A stretch of DNA of 20,108 nucleotides from Bacillota bacterium (lineage in GTDB: Bacteria > Bacillota > Clostridia > Peptostreptococcales > Anaerovoracaceae): NCBI GenBank assembly GCA_016293805.1, contig JAEDDI010000033.1:1-20108 (forward strand), in the 5' to 3' direction. Below, one piece after another: positions 1 to 7,009 of the stretch; position 1 is the first letter of the stretch, and each line of letters starts with the position of its first letter. The notes beneath the pieces were generated by a model. The model was given only the letters and a program-made list of their open reading frames with translations. It did not search any database and had not been told where the DNA came from. The position numbers were made by a program, and so were the translations under genes.

Positions 1-77
1 ACATGATCAATGTATCAAAGGTTGCTAAGTTATTAGACGTAGAACCTGTTGATGCAGAAGCTCTTTTCGCTGACTAA
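1..77 (+). CDS. 3' end of an upstream gene (partial, product not recognised)
   Basis: An open frame enters from the left edge and stops at TAA 75-77. The 24 visible residues from position 3 form a short acidic, probably helical C-terminus ending in EALFAD. The ATG at 3-5 could be internal. A strong terminator follows 17 bases after the stop, which supports this being the real end of a gene. Too little is visible to name the product. Confidence 0.5.
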   Translation, partial: MINVSKVAKLLDVEPVDAEALFAD

Positions 78-94
78 TTCAAACTCTGAAGTAT

Positions 95-125
95 AAGGCT
101 CTCCGCTTTGCGGAGAGTCTTTTTA
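95..125 (+). terminator. Rho-independent terminator of the upstream gene
   Basis: The stem CTCTCCGC (99-106) pairs with GCGGAGAG (110-117) around a TTT loop, is extended outward by A-T and G-T pairs, and is followed by a T run at 120-125. Confidence 0.9.
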
Positions 126-149
126 CGTTGTGCTTTACATTTTGCTAAA

Positions 150-178
150 TTGAAATTAGTGTCAGAAAGTGATATAGT
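150..178 (+). promoter_or_regulatory. Sigma-A promoter for the leucine-rich-repeat protein
   Basis: TTGAAA (150-155), a 17-base spacer, then TATAGT (173-178). TG at 170-171 gives an extended -10. The predicted transcript start is near 185, leaving a leader of about 60 bases before the gene at 247. Confidence 0.75.
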
Positions 179-246
179 ATTAAGCAGGAATATTAAATCA
201 CTTTAAAGCACTAAAACAATTTGCATAGACAGAAAGGACAGTGTAG

Positions 247-1500
247 ATGAGAAATATTAAGAAACTGATCAGTATAATGCTCGTGTTTATGGTGGTTATG
301 ATGGGATTTCCAATGATGAGTTTCGCCTCAAATGAAGTCAATAGCGCAGATGGAAACTGGAAATACCTCCCGGATTACAACAATAATACATGTACGATAA
401 TCGGATACTATGGAACTGATGCAGATGTTGACATTCCGTCTAAAGTGGATCAACTCAAGGTTACAAAGCTTGATTTGGGATATCAGGTGGCAGCACCGCA
501 CAACAGATGGAATAAGAATGAGAATGTCATCAGCATTACAATACCGTCGACAGTAACAGCGGTTGGTAACTGGTGTTTTGCAGAACTGCCGAATCTGAAG
601 AAGATAACAATACCTTCTTCTGTTAAAGAATTCGGCGAAGAACTTTTCAAGTACTGCACTTCTCTTGAGGAGTTTACAGTTCCTGCCAAAATGACAGTGA
701 TTCCTCCGGAAATTTTTAGAGGATGCACTTCGCTTTCGAAAGTTACACTTCATTCCAAGGTGACAGAAATAGGATACAACGCATTTGAAGACTGTACTTC
801 TCTTAAGAATATCAAACTGCCTTCGGGACTTAAGGTACTTGGCGGACAGTGTTTCATTAGAACCGGTCTTGAAAGTGTTTCGATACCGAATACTGTATCG
901 GATATGGGTTCCGGAGTATTTGAGAGCTGCAGCAGTCTTACTTCTGTTAAGCTTACTGCAAATACAGCTGTAAATGAACTGCCGTATAATACATTCAGCG
1001 GATGTACAAATCTCAGGACTGTTACAATTCCATCAAACATGAAGTCGATGTTTTCAGGATTTTCTGATTGTCCTAACCTTACAACAGTGATAATACGAAA
1101 TGACAGCTTTAAGATTTTAGGAGGTTTTGAGCAGACTGCACTGCTTACATTATATTCCTCATCCAAAGCTTCTAACGTCAGAGAATACTGCACAAAGAAG
1201 GGAATACGCTGGAAAGCGCTTGATCCTCCTGCATGGTCATCAAAGAAAAGAACTGTAACAACTGCAACTCTTAAGTGGAAGTCTGTGCAGGATGCGGCAG
1301 GATACAAAGTCTACAAGAAGACAGGAACAGGTTCATACAAATATGTGAAAACAGTTACCGGCACAAGCTATAAGGCGACAGGTCTTAAGAGAGGCACAAC
1401 ATACAGATTCTATGTGACAACCCTTAAGAAGGATGCCCTCGGCAACCTTATAGAAAGCAAGGGATCAACAGTTTACAAGACTTATCTTAAGAAACTGTAG
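247..1500 (+). CDS. Secreted BspA-type leucine-rich-repeat protein with fibronectin III domain
   Basis: 417 residues. A lysine-rich N-terminus and hydrophobic segment (residues 1-27, predicted cleavage after the S-F-A motif) form a Sec signal peptide. Residues about 60-330 hold roughly eight LRR_5/BspA-type repeats, recognisable by recurring units such as C-T-S-L followed by a beta strand and I-P-S/A. Residues about 333-417 look like a fibronectin type III domain (W near the start, then the Y-K-V-Y and T-T-Y-R-F-Y-V strands). I see no LPXTG sorting signal, lipobox, SLH or choline-binding repeats, so the protein is probably released or held non-covalently. BspA-like proteins of other anaerobes bind host matrix or other bacteria; that role is inferred here. 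The start is supported by AAAGGA 8 bases upstream. The gene has its own promoter and terminator and stands alone. Confidence 0.88.
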   Translation: MRNIKKLISIMLVFMVVMMGFPMMSFASNEVNSADGNWKYLPDYNNNTCTIIGYYGTDADVDIPSKVDQLKVTKLDLGYQVAAPHNRWNKNENVISITIPSTVTAVGNWCFAELPNLKKITIPSSVKEFGEELFKYCTSLEEFTVPAKMTVIPPEIFRGCTSLSKVTLHSKVTEIGYNAFEDCTSLKNIKLPSGLKVLGGQCFIRTGLESVSIPNTVSDMGSGVFESCSSLTSVKLTANTAVNELPYNTFSGCTNLRTVTIPSNMKSMFSGFSDCPNLTTVIIRNDSFKILGGFEQTALLTLYSSSKASNVREYCTKKGIRWKALDPPAWSSKKRTVTTATLKWKSVQDAAGYKVYKKTGTGSYKYVKTVTGTSYKATGLKRGTTYRFYVTTLKKDALGNLIESKGSTVYKTYLKKL

Positions 1501-1516
1501 AACATGAGGTAAAATG

Positions 1517-1554
1517 ACCCGCAGACCGCCTGATTTGACGGCCGGCGGGTTTTG
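1517..1554 (+). terminator. Rho-independent terminator after the leucine-rich-repeat gene
   Basis: ACCCGC (1517-1522) pairs with GCGGGT (1545-1550). The long inner arm can form a second CCG/CGG helix, and TTTT follows the stem. Confidence 0.75.
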
Positions 1555-1560
1555 TTATGT

Positions 1561-1589
1561 TTGTATATTGCATGAATAGGTGATATAAT
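1561..1589 (+). promoter_or_regulatory. Sigma-A promoter for the potA-potB-potCD operon
   Basis: TTGTAT (1561-1566), a 17-base spacer and a consensus TATAAT (1584-1589), with TG at 1581-1582 giving an extended -10. Transcription would start about 33 bases before potA. No riboswitch-like structure is visible in so short a leader. Confidence 0.78.
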
Positions 1590-1629
1590 TTGATTTTAGC
1601 TACTAATATTTGAACAGAAGGGAGAAGAA

Positions 1630-2724
1630 ATGGCACTTATTGAACTTGTTGATCTCCGCAAGTCGTATGATGGAGAGGTTGTGCTTGATGAATTCAGTCT
1701 CAGCATACGGGAGAATGAGTTTATCACTTTGCTTGGTCCTTCAGGCTGTGGAAAGACCACAACGCTGAGGATTCTCGGGGGCTTTACAGTACCTGATTCG
1801 GGGAAAGTACTTTTCCAGGGTGAGGATATTACAAATCTTGCACCCAATAAGAGAAATATTAACACTGTATTTCAGAAGTATGCTCTGTTTCCGCACATGA
1901 ATATAGCGGAAAATATCGCATTCGGACTTAAAATCAGCGGTAAGAGCCAGAGCTACATCAATGATAAGATCAAGTATGCGCTGGCGCTTGTTAATCTGAA
2001 GGGTTATGAGCAGCGGTCAATTGATTCTCTTTCCGGCGGTCAGCAGCAGAGAATAGCGATTGCCAGGGCGATAGTAAATGAACCCAAGGTGCTTCTTCTG
2101 GATGAGCCTCTTGGAGCTCTGGACCTTAAGCTCAGGCAGGAGATGCAGTACGAACTGATGAGACTCAAGAATGAGCTTGGTATAACATTTCTTTATGTGA
2201 CTCATGATCAGGAAGAGGCTCTCACTATGTCCGATAAAGTAGTGGTAATGAACCGCGGATATATTCAGCAGGTGGGAACTCCTGAACAGATATACAACGA
2301 ACCGGAAAACGCTTTCGTAGCCGATTTTATAGGTGATTCCAATATTGCAGACGGAATAATGCTCGAAGATTACTATGTTGAGATATGCGGCAGAGTATTT
2401 AAATGTATTGATGCGGGCTTTGGTAAAAACAGACCTGTTGACGTTGTAATACGGCCGGAGGATATAGTGATAGGCAGACCGGGCGAGGGAATACTCGATG
2501 GAGTGGTTACTTCGACAGTATTCATCGGTATGCACTATGAAATGTGCATCGAGGCAGGCGGATTTGAGTGGGTTGCGCAGAATACAGTCAGACATCCTGA
2601 GGGAGAGCATGTATCTATCAGTGTGATTCCTGATAACATACAGATAATGAATAAGCCTCAGTCTGAAGATGAAGAAGCTATTTCACTTGAGGAAGTACTC
2701 GGTGAGGAAGGAGAGCAGGGCTGA
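1630..2724 (+). CDS. potA: Spermidine/putrescine ABC transporter ATP-binding protein PotA
   Basis: 364 residues, the usual PotA length. It hydrolyses ATP on the inner face of the membrane to drive polyamine import through PotB and PotC. Visible motifs: Walker A GPSGCGKTT (36-44), Q-loop F-Q-K-Y (81-84), signature LSGGQQQR (134-141), Walker B VLLLDEP (154-160), D-loop A-L-D (163-165), switch histidine H192. The C-terminal third (about 240-345) is a TOBE-type regulatory domain; the acidic tail (E/D-rich from about 343) is variable. AGGGAG upstream fits the ATG. The TGA overlaps the potB start by one base (TGATG), so translation is probably coupled. Related CUT1/Fe/polyamine ATPases look similar, but the adjacent PotB and PotCD settle the assignment. 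Confidence 0.95.
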   Translation: MALIELVDLRKSYDGEVVLDEFSLSIRENEFITLLGPSGCGKTTTLRILGGFTVPDSGKVLFQGEDITNLAPNKRNINTVFQKYALFPHMNIAENIAFGLKISGKSQSYINDKIKYALALVNLKGYEQRSIDSLSGGQQQRIAIARAIVNEPKVLLLDEPLGALDLKLRQEMQYELMRLKNELGITFLYVTHDQEEALTMSDKVVVMNRGYIQQVGTPEQIYNEPENAFVADFIGDSNIADGIMLEDYYVEICGRVFKCIDAGFGKNRPVDVVIRPEDIVIGRPGEGILDGVVTSTVFIGMHYEMCIEAGGFEWVAQNTVRHPEGEHVSISVIPDNIQIMNKPQSEDEEAISLEEVLGEEGEQG

Positions 2725-3533
2725 TGAAAAAGCTTTATTCTGCACCTTTCATTGCCTTTATTCTTATCGGGACAATTATTCCGACATGTGTTGTTGCGTA
2801 TTATGGATTCACTTCAAGAGACGGTGGATTTACTTTCGATAATATTGCTGCAATAGCGACTGCAGAACATGCGAAGGCTCTTTGCCTTTCTCTGCTTCTG
2901 TCGTTTGCCGCAACACTTATCTGCTTTATGATAGCATTTCCTCTTGGAGTTATCCTCAGGAATTCAAAACTTGGACAGAAAAGATTCATTATATTCCTGT
3001 TCATACTTCCTATGTGGATGAATTTCGTGCTTCGCACAATGGCATGGCAGGTGCTGCTGGAAAAACACGGAGTTATAAATATGATGCTGGAGAGTATCGG
3101 CCTTCCCGGACTTTCGATTATAAACACGCCGGCAGCTGTAATACTTGGTATGGTTTATGATTATCTTCCTTTTATGGTGCTGCCTATATATAACTCGCTT
3201 TCAAGAATCGATGAATCTGTCATAGAAGCTGCATATGATCTGGGTGCAGATAAAAGTCTTGTGCTCCGAAAGATTATGCTCCCTCTTTCAGTTCCGGGAA
3301 TAGTAAGCGGAATAACTATGGTTTTCGTTCCGTCGCTTACAACATTTGCGATTTCAAACATGCTGGGCGGAGGCAAGGTAAACCTTATTGGAAATATAAT
3401 AGAACAGGAATTTACAACAAGTTCCAACTGGAATCTGGGTTCGGGACTCAGTCTCATAATGATGGTTTTCATCGTGTTATCGATGGCTCTCATCAGCAGG
3501 TTCGACAAGAACGGGGAGGGTAATCTGTTATGA
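2724..3533 (+). CDS. potB: Spermidine/putrescine ABC transporter permease PotB
   Basis: 269 residues, normal for PotB. It is an integral membrane permease of the binding-protein-dependent transport family, with about six hydrophobic helices: near 8-28, 52-78, 87-110, 135-158, 190-212 and 240-260. The EAA loop that contacts PotA runs from E168-A-A to the L-P-L-S-V-P-G segment (about 186-192). AAGGAG lies about 10 bases before the ATG inside the end of potA. Its last four bases (ATGA) overlap potCD. It pairs with the PotC half of the next gene to form the channel. Confidence 0.94.
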   Translation: MKKLYSAPFIAFILIGTIIPTCVVAYYGFTSRDGGFTFDNIAAIATAEHAKALCLSLLLSFAATLICFMIAFPLGVILRNSKLGQKRFIIFLFILPMWMNFVLRTMAWQVLLEKHGVINMMLESIGLPGLSIINTPAAVILGMVYDYLPFMVLPIYNSLSRIDESVIEAAYDLGADKSLVLRKIMLPLSVPGIVSGITMVFVPSLTTFAISNMLGGGKVNLIGNIIEQEFTTSSNWNLGSGLSLIMMVFIVLSMALISRFDKNGEGNLL

Positions 3534-5422
3534 AAAATAGAAGATTCCTTTCAGGACTTTACCTTGTCCTTGTGGCGCTGTTCCTTTACCTTCCAATTGG
3601 AACGCTTATGGTGCTGTCGTTTAACAGCGGGAAGTCCATGTCGTCATGGCAGGGATTTTCACTGAAGTGGTATCAGGAGATGTTCTCCAATCAGGAGATA
3701 ATGCATGCTCTTGGCAACACATTTACAATCGCGCTCTGGTCGGCTTCAATTGCGACTGTAATAGGAGTGCTTGCGTGTATCGCACTGAACAGAATGAACG
3801 AAAGAAAGAGAAGCTTTTTCCTGGGGCTTAACAATATTCCGATGCTTAATGCGGATATTGTTACAGGTATATCGATTATGATGATGTTTATCATGTTCGG
3901 CATAAGTCTCAATTACGGAACAGTGCTCTTTTCGCATATAACATTCTGCATTCCGTATGTGATACTGTCGGTAATGCCCAAATTCAGGCAGCTTCAGAAC
4001 ATGACATATGAGGCAGCGCTTGACCTTGGAGCAACTCCGGTGTATGCATTCTTCAAGATTGTTCTTCCGGATCTGATGCCGGGAATACTGTCCGGCTTCA
4101 TGCTGAGCTTCACAATGTCGGTTGATGATTTTGTAATCACACACTTTACAAGAGGAGCAGGGATTGATACCCTGTCAACTCTCATATACAGCCAGCTGAA
4201 GGTCGGTGTAAGACCGACGATGTATGCTATTTCGACAGTAATATTCATAATTGTGCTTCTTATTCTTGTTGTTTCAAATGTACTGACATCAGATAAGGTG
4301 AAAAAGAAAAAGAAGGATGATTACAAGGTGAGTGCGAGATTTACAGGCAAAAGACTGTTTGCATCAACAGCTGTGTTTGTAATTCTCATGGGACTGTGTG
4401 TATATTATACGGTTTCTGTCGGAAAGACAGATTCGGGAAGCAGTACTGTATATGTGTACAATTTCGGCGACTATATCGATCCGGATCTTGTGTCGGAATT
4501 TGAAGAGGAGACAGGATACAGTGTCGTAATGGATTATTTCGATACGAACGAGGAGATGTATCCGGTTATAAAGAACAAAACAGCGGACTATGATGTGATA
4601 TGTGCCTCGGATTACATGATAGAGAAGATGATAGGCGAGAACCTTCTTGAGCCGATTGATTTCAGAAATGTTCCGAATGCGGAGTATCTGACATCGGGAA
4701 TTCGTTCTGTCGTTGAAGATTTCGATCCGGGCATGAAATACTGTATTCCTCACACCTGGGGCACATATGGTATTGCATACAATAAAAGTCTCATAGATGA
4801 TGAGACTCTCAGACTGATGGAATCGGGCGAAATCAGCTGGAAGATTCTGTGGGACAAAAAATACGAAGGTCAGATTGTAATGACGAACTCCCTAAGAGAA
4901 GCATATATGGTGGCAGCTGAGATACTTGGATATTCAATCAATACAACAGATGAAAAACAGGTTTCAGAGATGACCGATCTCCTTATAGAGCAGAAACCGC
5001 TTGTATATGCATATGCAAACGACAACTGCAGAGACCTGATGATAGGAGGATCAGCAGCTCTGGGAGTGATTACTTCAGGCGATGTTCTTTATGCAAGAGA
5101 TGCAAACAGTGATATAGGATATGCAGTTCCTGTTGAGGGAACTGAGGTATGGACAGACTGCTGGGCAGTTCCCGCATCGGTGGGGAACAGAGAAGGCGCC
5201 TATGCATGGCTTGATTTTCTTCTGTCGGAGGAAGCGGCAGAGAAGAATTTTGAATATATTCAGTATGCTATACCAAATACACAGCTGCCTGATTTTTCAG
5301 GTGACCCTGTGCTCAGTCCTTCTGAATCTGTTCTTGCAAAATGCGAAACACTTAAAAACCTCGGAACAGAAGGCGACGACCTTTACTCCAGATACTGGAA
5401 GAAGGCGAAAGATAATAAATAG
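3530..5422 (+). CDS. potCD: Fused permease and polyamine-binding protein (PotC-PotD)
   Basis: 630 residues in one uninterrupted frame. Residues 1-254 are a PotC permease with six helices (about 9-31, 63-86, 100-127, 130-150, 185-207, 233-253) and an EAA loop at 161-180. Residues 255-275 are a very basic linker (K-V-K5). Residues 276-298 form a seventh helix that replaces the signal peptide of free PotD. From about 305 a PotD-type solute-binding domain begins (V-Y-N-F-G-D-Y-I-D, then the Y-D-V-I-C-A-S segment near 354-360). With six PotC helices the linker is cytoplasmic, so helix 7 places the binding domain outside. Its C-terminal end keeps the W-A-V-P and A-Y-A-W-L-D-F segments typical of PotD. 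There is no lipobox with Gly/Ala/Ser before C290. GGGAGGG lies 9 bases before the ATG. Similar fusions are known in Firmicutes; the substrate, spermidine versus putrescine, cannot be read here. Confidence 0.93.
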   Translation: MKNRRFLSGLYLVLVALFLYLPIGTLMVLSFNSGKSMSSWQGFSLKWYQEMFSNQEIMHALGNTFTIALWSASIATVIGVLACIALNRMNERKRSFFLGLNNIPMLNADIVTGISIMMMFIMFGISLNYGTVLFSHITFCIPYVILSVMPKFRQLQNMTYEAALDLGATPVYAFFKIVLPDLMPGILSGFMLSFTMSVDDFVITHFTRGAGIDTLSTLIYSQLKVGVRPTMYAISTVIFIIVLLILVVSNVLTSDKVKKKKKDDYKVSARFTGKRLFASTAVFVILMGLCVYYTVSVGKTDSGSSTVYVYNFGDYIDPDLVSEFEEETGYSVVMDYFDTNEEMYPVIKNKTADYDVICASDYMIEKMIGENLLEPIDFRNVPNAEYLTSGIRSVVEDFDPGMKYCIPHTWGTYGIAYNKSLIDDETLRLMESGEISWKILWDKKYEGQIVMTNSLREAYMVAAEILGYSINTTDEKQVSEMTDLLIEQKPLVYAYANDNCRDLMIGGSAALGVITSGDVLYARDANSDIGYAVPVEGTEVWTDCWAVPASVGNREGAYAWLDFLLSEEAAEKNFEYIQYAIPNTQLPDFSGDPVLSPSESVLAKCETLKNLGTEGDDLYSRYWKKAKDNK

Positions 5423-5427
5423 TCCGG

Positions 5428-5456
5428 TTTACCTTTAGGTCTGAAAGTAGTATAAT
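5428..5456 (+). promoter_or_regulatory. Sigma-A promoter for the binding lipoprotein
   Basis: TTTACC (5428-5433), a 17-base spacer and TATAAT (5451-5456), starting only 6 bases after the potCD stop. The predicted transcript start (about 5462-5464) coincides with the start codon. No terminator separates it from potCD, so read-through is also possible. Confidence 0.68.
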
Positions 5457-5463
5457 ATTGTCT

Positions 5464-6702
5464 ATGAAAAAGCATAATAGACTGATGAAAAGAATAATAG
5501 GGATATCGGTTTGCATGATGATGCTGATTCTGAGCGGATGTTCGACATTTGACAGTTTCAATCAGGAATTTGTCGATAAGAGTGATAATGCTTCAGAGGT
5601 GGTCAGTATTGGAGTGTTCGAGCCTCTTACAGGTTCTGACAAAACCGGCGCCGAGAGTGAAATCAGAGGAATAGAGCTTGCTCACAGCATGTATCCCACA
5701 ATTGACGGCAAGAAGGTTGAGCTGATATATGCGGATAACAGATCGGATATTAATGTGGCGGAAACAGCAATCACTGACCTGATAGAACAGCGGCCGAAGC
5801 TGATACTGGGAAGCTACGGGGATACAAATTCACTTGTTGCATCTGAATACATAGACAGAGCGCAGATTCCAAGCATTGCGGTCACAAATACGAATCCGCT
5901 CATAACAAGCACAAGTGATTATTATTTCCGGATATGTTTTGTTGATACGTACCAGGGAACTGCATTTGCAAAATATGTATATTATGCAAAGAAAGCCGAA
6001 AAGGCGGCGGTTATGGTGGATCAGTCCAGTGAACAGTATGCGGCGATAGCTCAGAAATTTGTCTCTGTATTTACCGCACTAAGTGACAGCGATGAGTTTG
6101 CCGCTGAAACGGTTACGTTCGAAAGCGGTGGAAAAGACTATTCAGAAGAACTGGAGAAGATAAGAAAGCTTGATGTAAAATATGTATTTCTTCCCGCATC
6201 CCAGGAAGATGCCGAGGTCATCGTAAGTCAGGCATATGCCAAGAAACTTGATGTCGAGTTTCTCGGAGTTGATTCATGGAATCCGGATGAACTTGTCAGC
6301 AGCATCGGAAGCGTTGCAGCATCAAGAGTCTCGCTGGTGAAAGTTTCGGACATAGAACTTGCTTATTCAGATAGTACACAGGTGCAGGATTTTCTCGAAT
6401 GCTATGCAAGTATGTACGGCGATGCACAGGCTCCCGACAGTGCGGTAGCTCTCGGGTTTGACGCATATATGCTGGCCATTAAGGCAATCGGCGAGGCCGG
6501 CAGTGATTCTTCGGGAACGGAAATAAAGGATGCAGTTCTGGCACAGAAGGATTTTCAGGGTGTATCGGGGACATTTTCGTTTGACAAGAGTGGTAATCCA
6601 CAGAAATCAGTCACAATATATACCATTAATCCATATACGGGGGAGAGTGTTCCGTCGTGGATAATAGAGACCGATGGACAGGTAACAAGAGTTGAGAATT
6701 AA
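5464..6702 (+). CDS. Branched-chain amino acid-type ABC substrate-binding lipoprotein (orphan)
   Basis: 412 residues from the ATG at 5464; an in-frame TTG at 5458 would add only two residues. A basic N-terminus, hydrophobic stretch and lipobox L-S-G-C with C26 as the lipidated residue mark an extracellular lipoprotein. The mature part matches the type 1 periplasmic-binding fold of LivJ-like proteins: I-G-V-F-E-P-L-T-G-S-D near the start, a G-I-E-L-A segment, and the later Y-F-R-I-C and F-L-G-V-D-S-W segments. Ligands of this family include Leu/Ile/Val, other amino acids and amides; the ligand cannot be told here. No LivH, LivM, LivG or LivF gene is adjacent. No Shine-Dalgarno sequence precedes 5464, or the alternative ATG at 5485, unlike nearly every other gene here. 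Confidence 0.87.
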   Translation: MKKHNRLMKRIIGISVCMMMLILSGCSTFDSFNQEFVDKSDNASEVVSIGVFEPLTGSDKTGAESEIRGIELAHSMYPTIDGKKVELIYADNRSDINVAETAITDLIEQRPKLILGSYGDTNSLVASEYIDRAQIPSIAVTNTNPLITSTSDYYFRICFVDTYQGTAFAKYVYYAKKAEKAAVMVDQSSEQYAAIAQKFVSVFTALSDSDEFAAETVTFESGGKDYSEELEKIRKLDVKYVFLPASQEDAEVIVSQAYAKKLDVEFLGVDSWNPDELVSSIGSVAASRVSLVKVSDIELAYSDSTQVQDFLECYASMYGDAQAPDSAVALGFDAYMLAIKAIGEAGSDSSGTEIKDAVLAQKDFQGVSGTFSFDKSGNPQKSVTIYTINPYTGESVPSWIIETDGQVTRVEN

Positions 6703-6730
6703 AATTTAAATATTAAAGAGAGGTAACAAA

Positions 6731-6955
6731 ATGGAAAACAAGATTAAAGATGCGCTTGAGCAGATCAGACCGTTTCTTCAGAGAGACGGTGGAGACATAG
6801 AATACGTAGACTATACTGACGACAATGTTGTTAAAGTCAGACTGCAGGGTCACTGCGCAGGATGTCCCGGTGCAAGAATGACACTCAGCGGTGTGGTTGA
6901 AAGAATTCTCAAGGAAAGCTATCCTGAGATTGACAGAGTAGAAGCTGTAGATTAA
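6731..6955 (+). CDS. NifU C-terminal-domain (Nfu-type) iron-sulfur scaffold protein
   Basis: 74 residues consisting only of the NifU C-terminal domain. The family's G-H-C-A-G-C-P motif is intact, with the two cysteines about 42 and 45 residues in. These bind a 4Fe-4S cluster, usually between two subunits, for transfer to apo-enzymes in the cytoplasm. The preceding R-D-G-G-D-I-E segment is also typical. The single-domain form is common in Firmicutes, so it is not a truncation. GAGAGG lies 7 bases before the ATG. No convincing promoter is visible in the 28-base gap after the lipoprotein gene, so it may be co-transcribed with it. No isc or suf genes lie nearby. Confidence 0.93.
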   Translation: MENKIKDALEQIRPFLQRDGGDIEYVDYTDDNVVKVRLQGHCAGCPGARMTLSGVVERILKESYPEIDRVEAVD

Positions 6956-6963
6956 AGAATGAC

Positions 6964-6997
6964 GTATTACTGCCCGGACGGGCAGTAATATTAATTT
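6964..6997 (+). terminator. Hairpin between the NifU-type gene and pepV (weak terminator or attenuator)
   Basis: TATTACTGCCC (6965-6975) pairs perfectly with GGGCAGTAATA (6980-6990) around a four-base loop. The following TTAATTT is only moderately T-rich, so termination may be partial. No promoter is evident between this hairpin and pepV. Confidence 0.6.
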
Positions 6998-7009
6998 GCG
7001 GAGGAAGCA

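Noticed and set aside
328..753. Antisense open frame within the leucine-rich-repeat gene
   Set aside because: It arises from the repetitive sense codons; no start signal or family match is recognisable.
2017..2610. Long open frame antisense to potA
   Set aside because: Composition follows from the codon pattern of potA, there is no ribosome binding site, and no recognisable protein motif.
4300..4325. A-rich stretch as a possible frameshift or hidden potD start
   Set aside because: The frame is open throughout, the nearby ATG at 4317 is out of frame and stops after a few codons, and no ribosome binding site precedes the PotD part.
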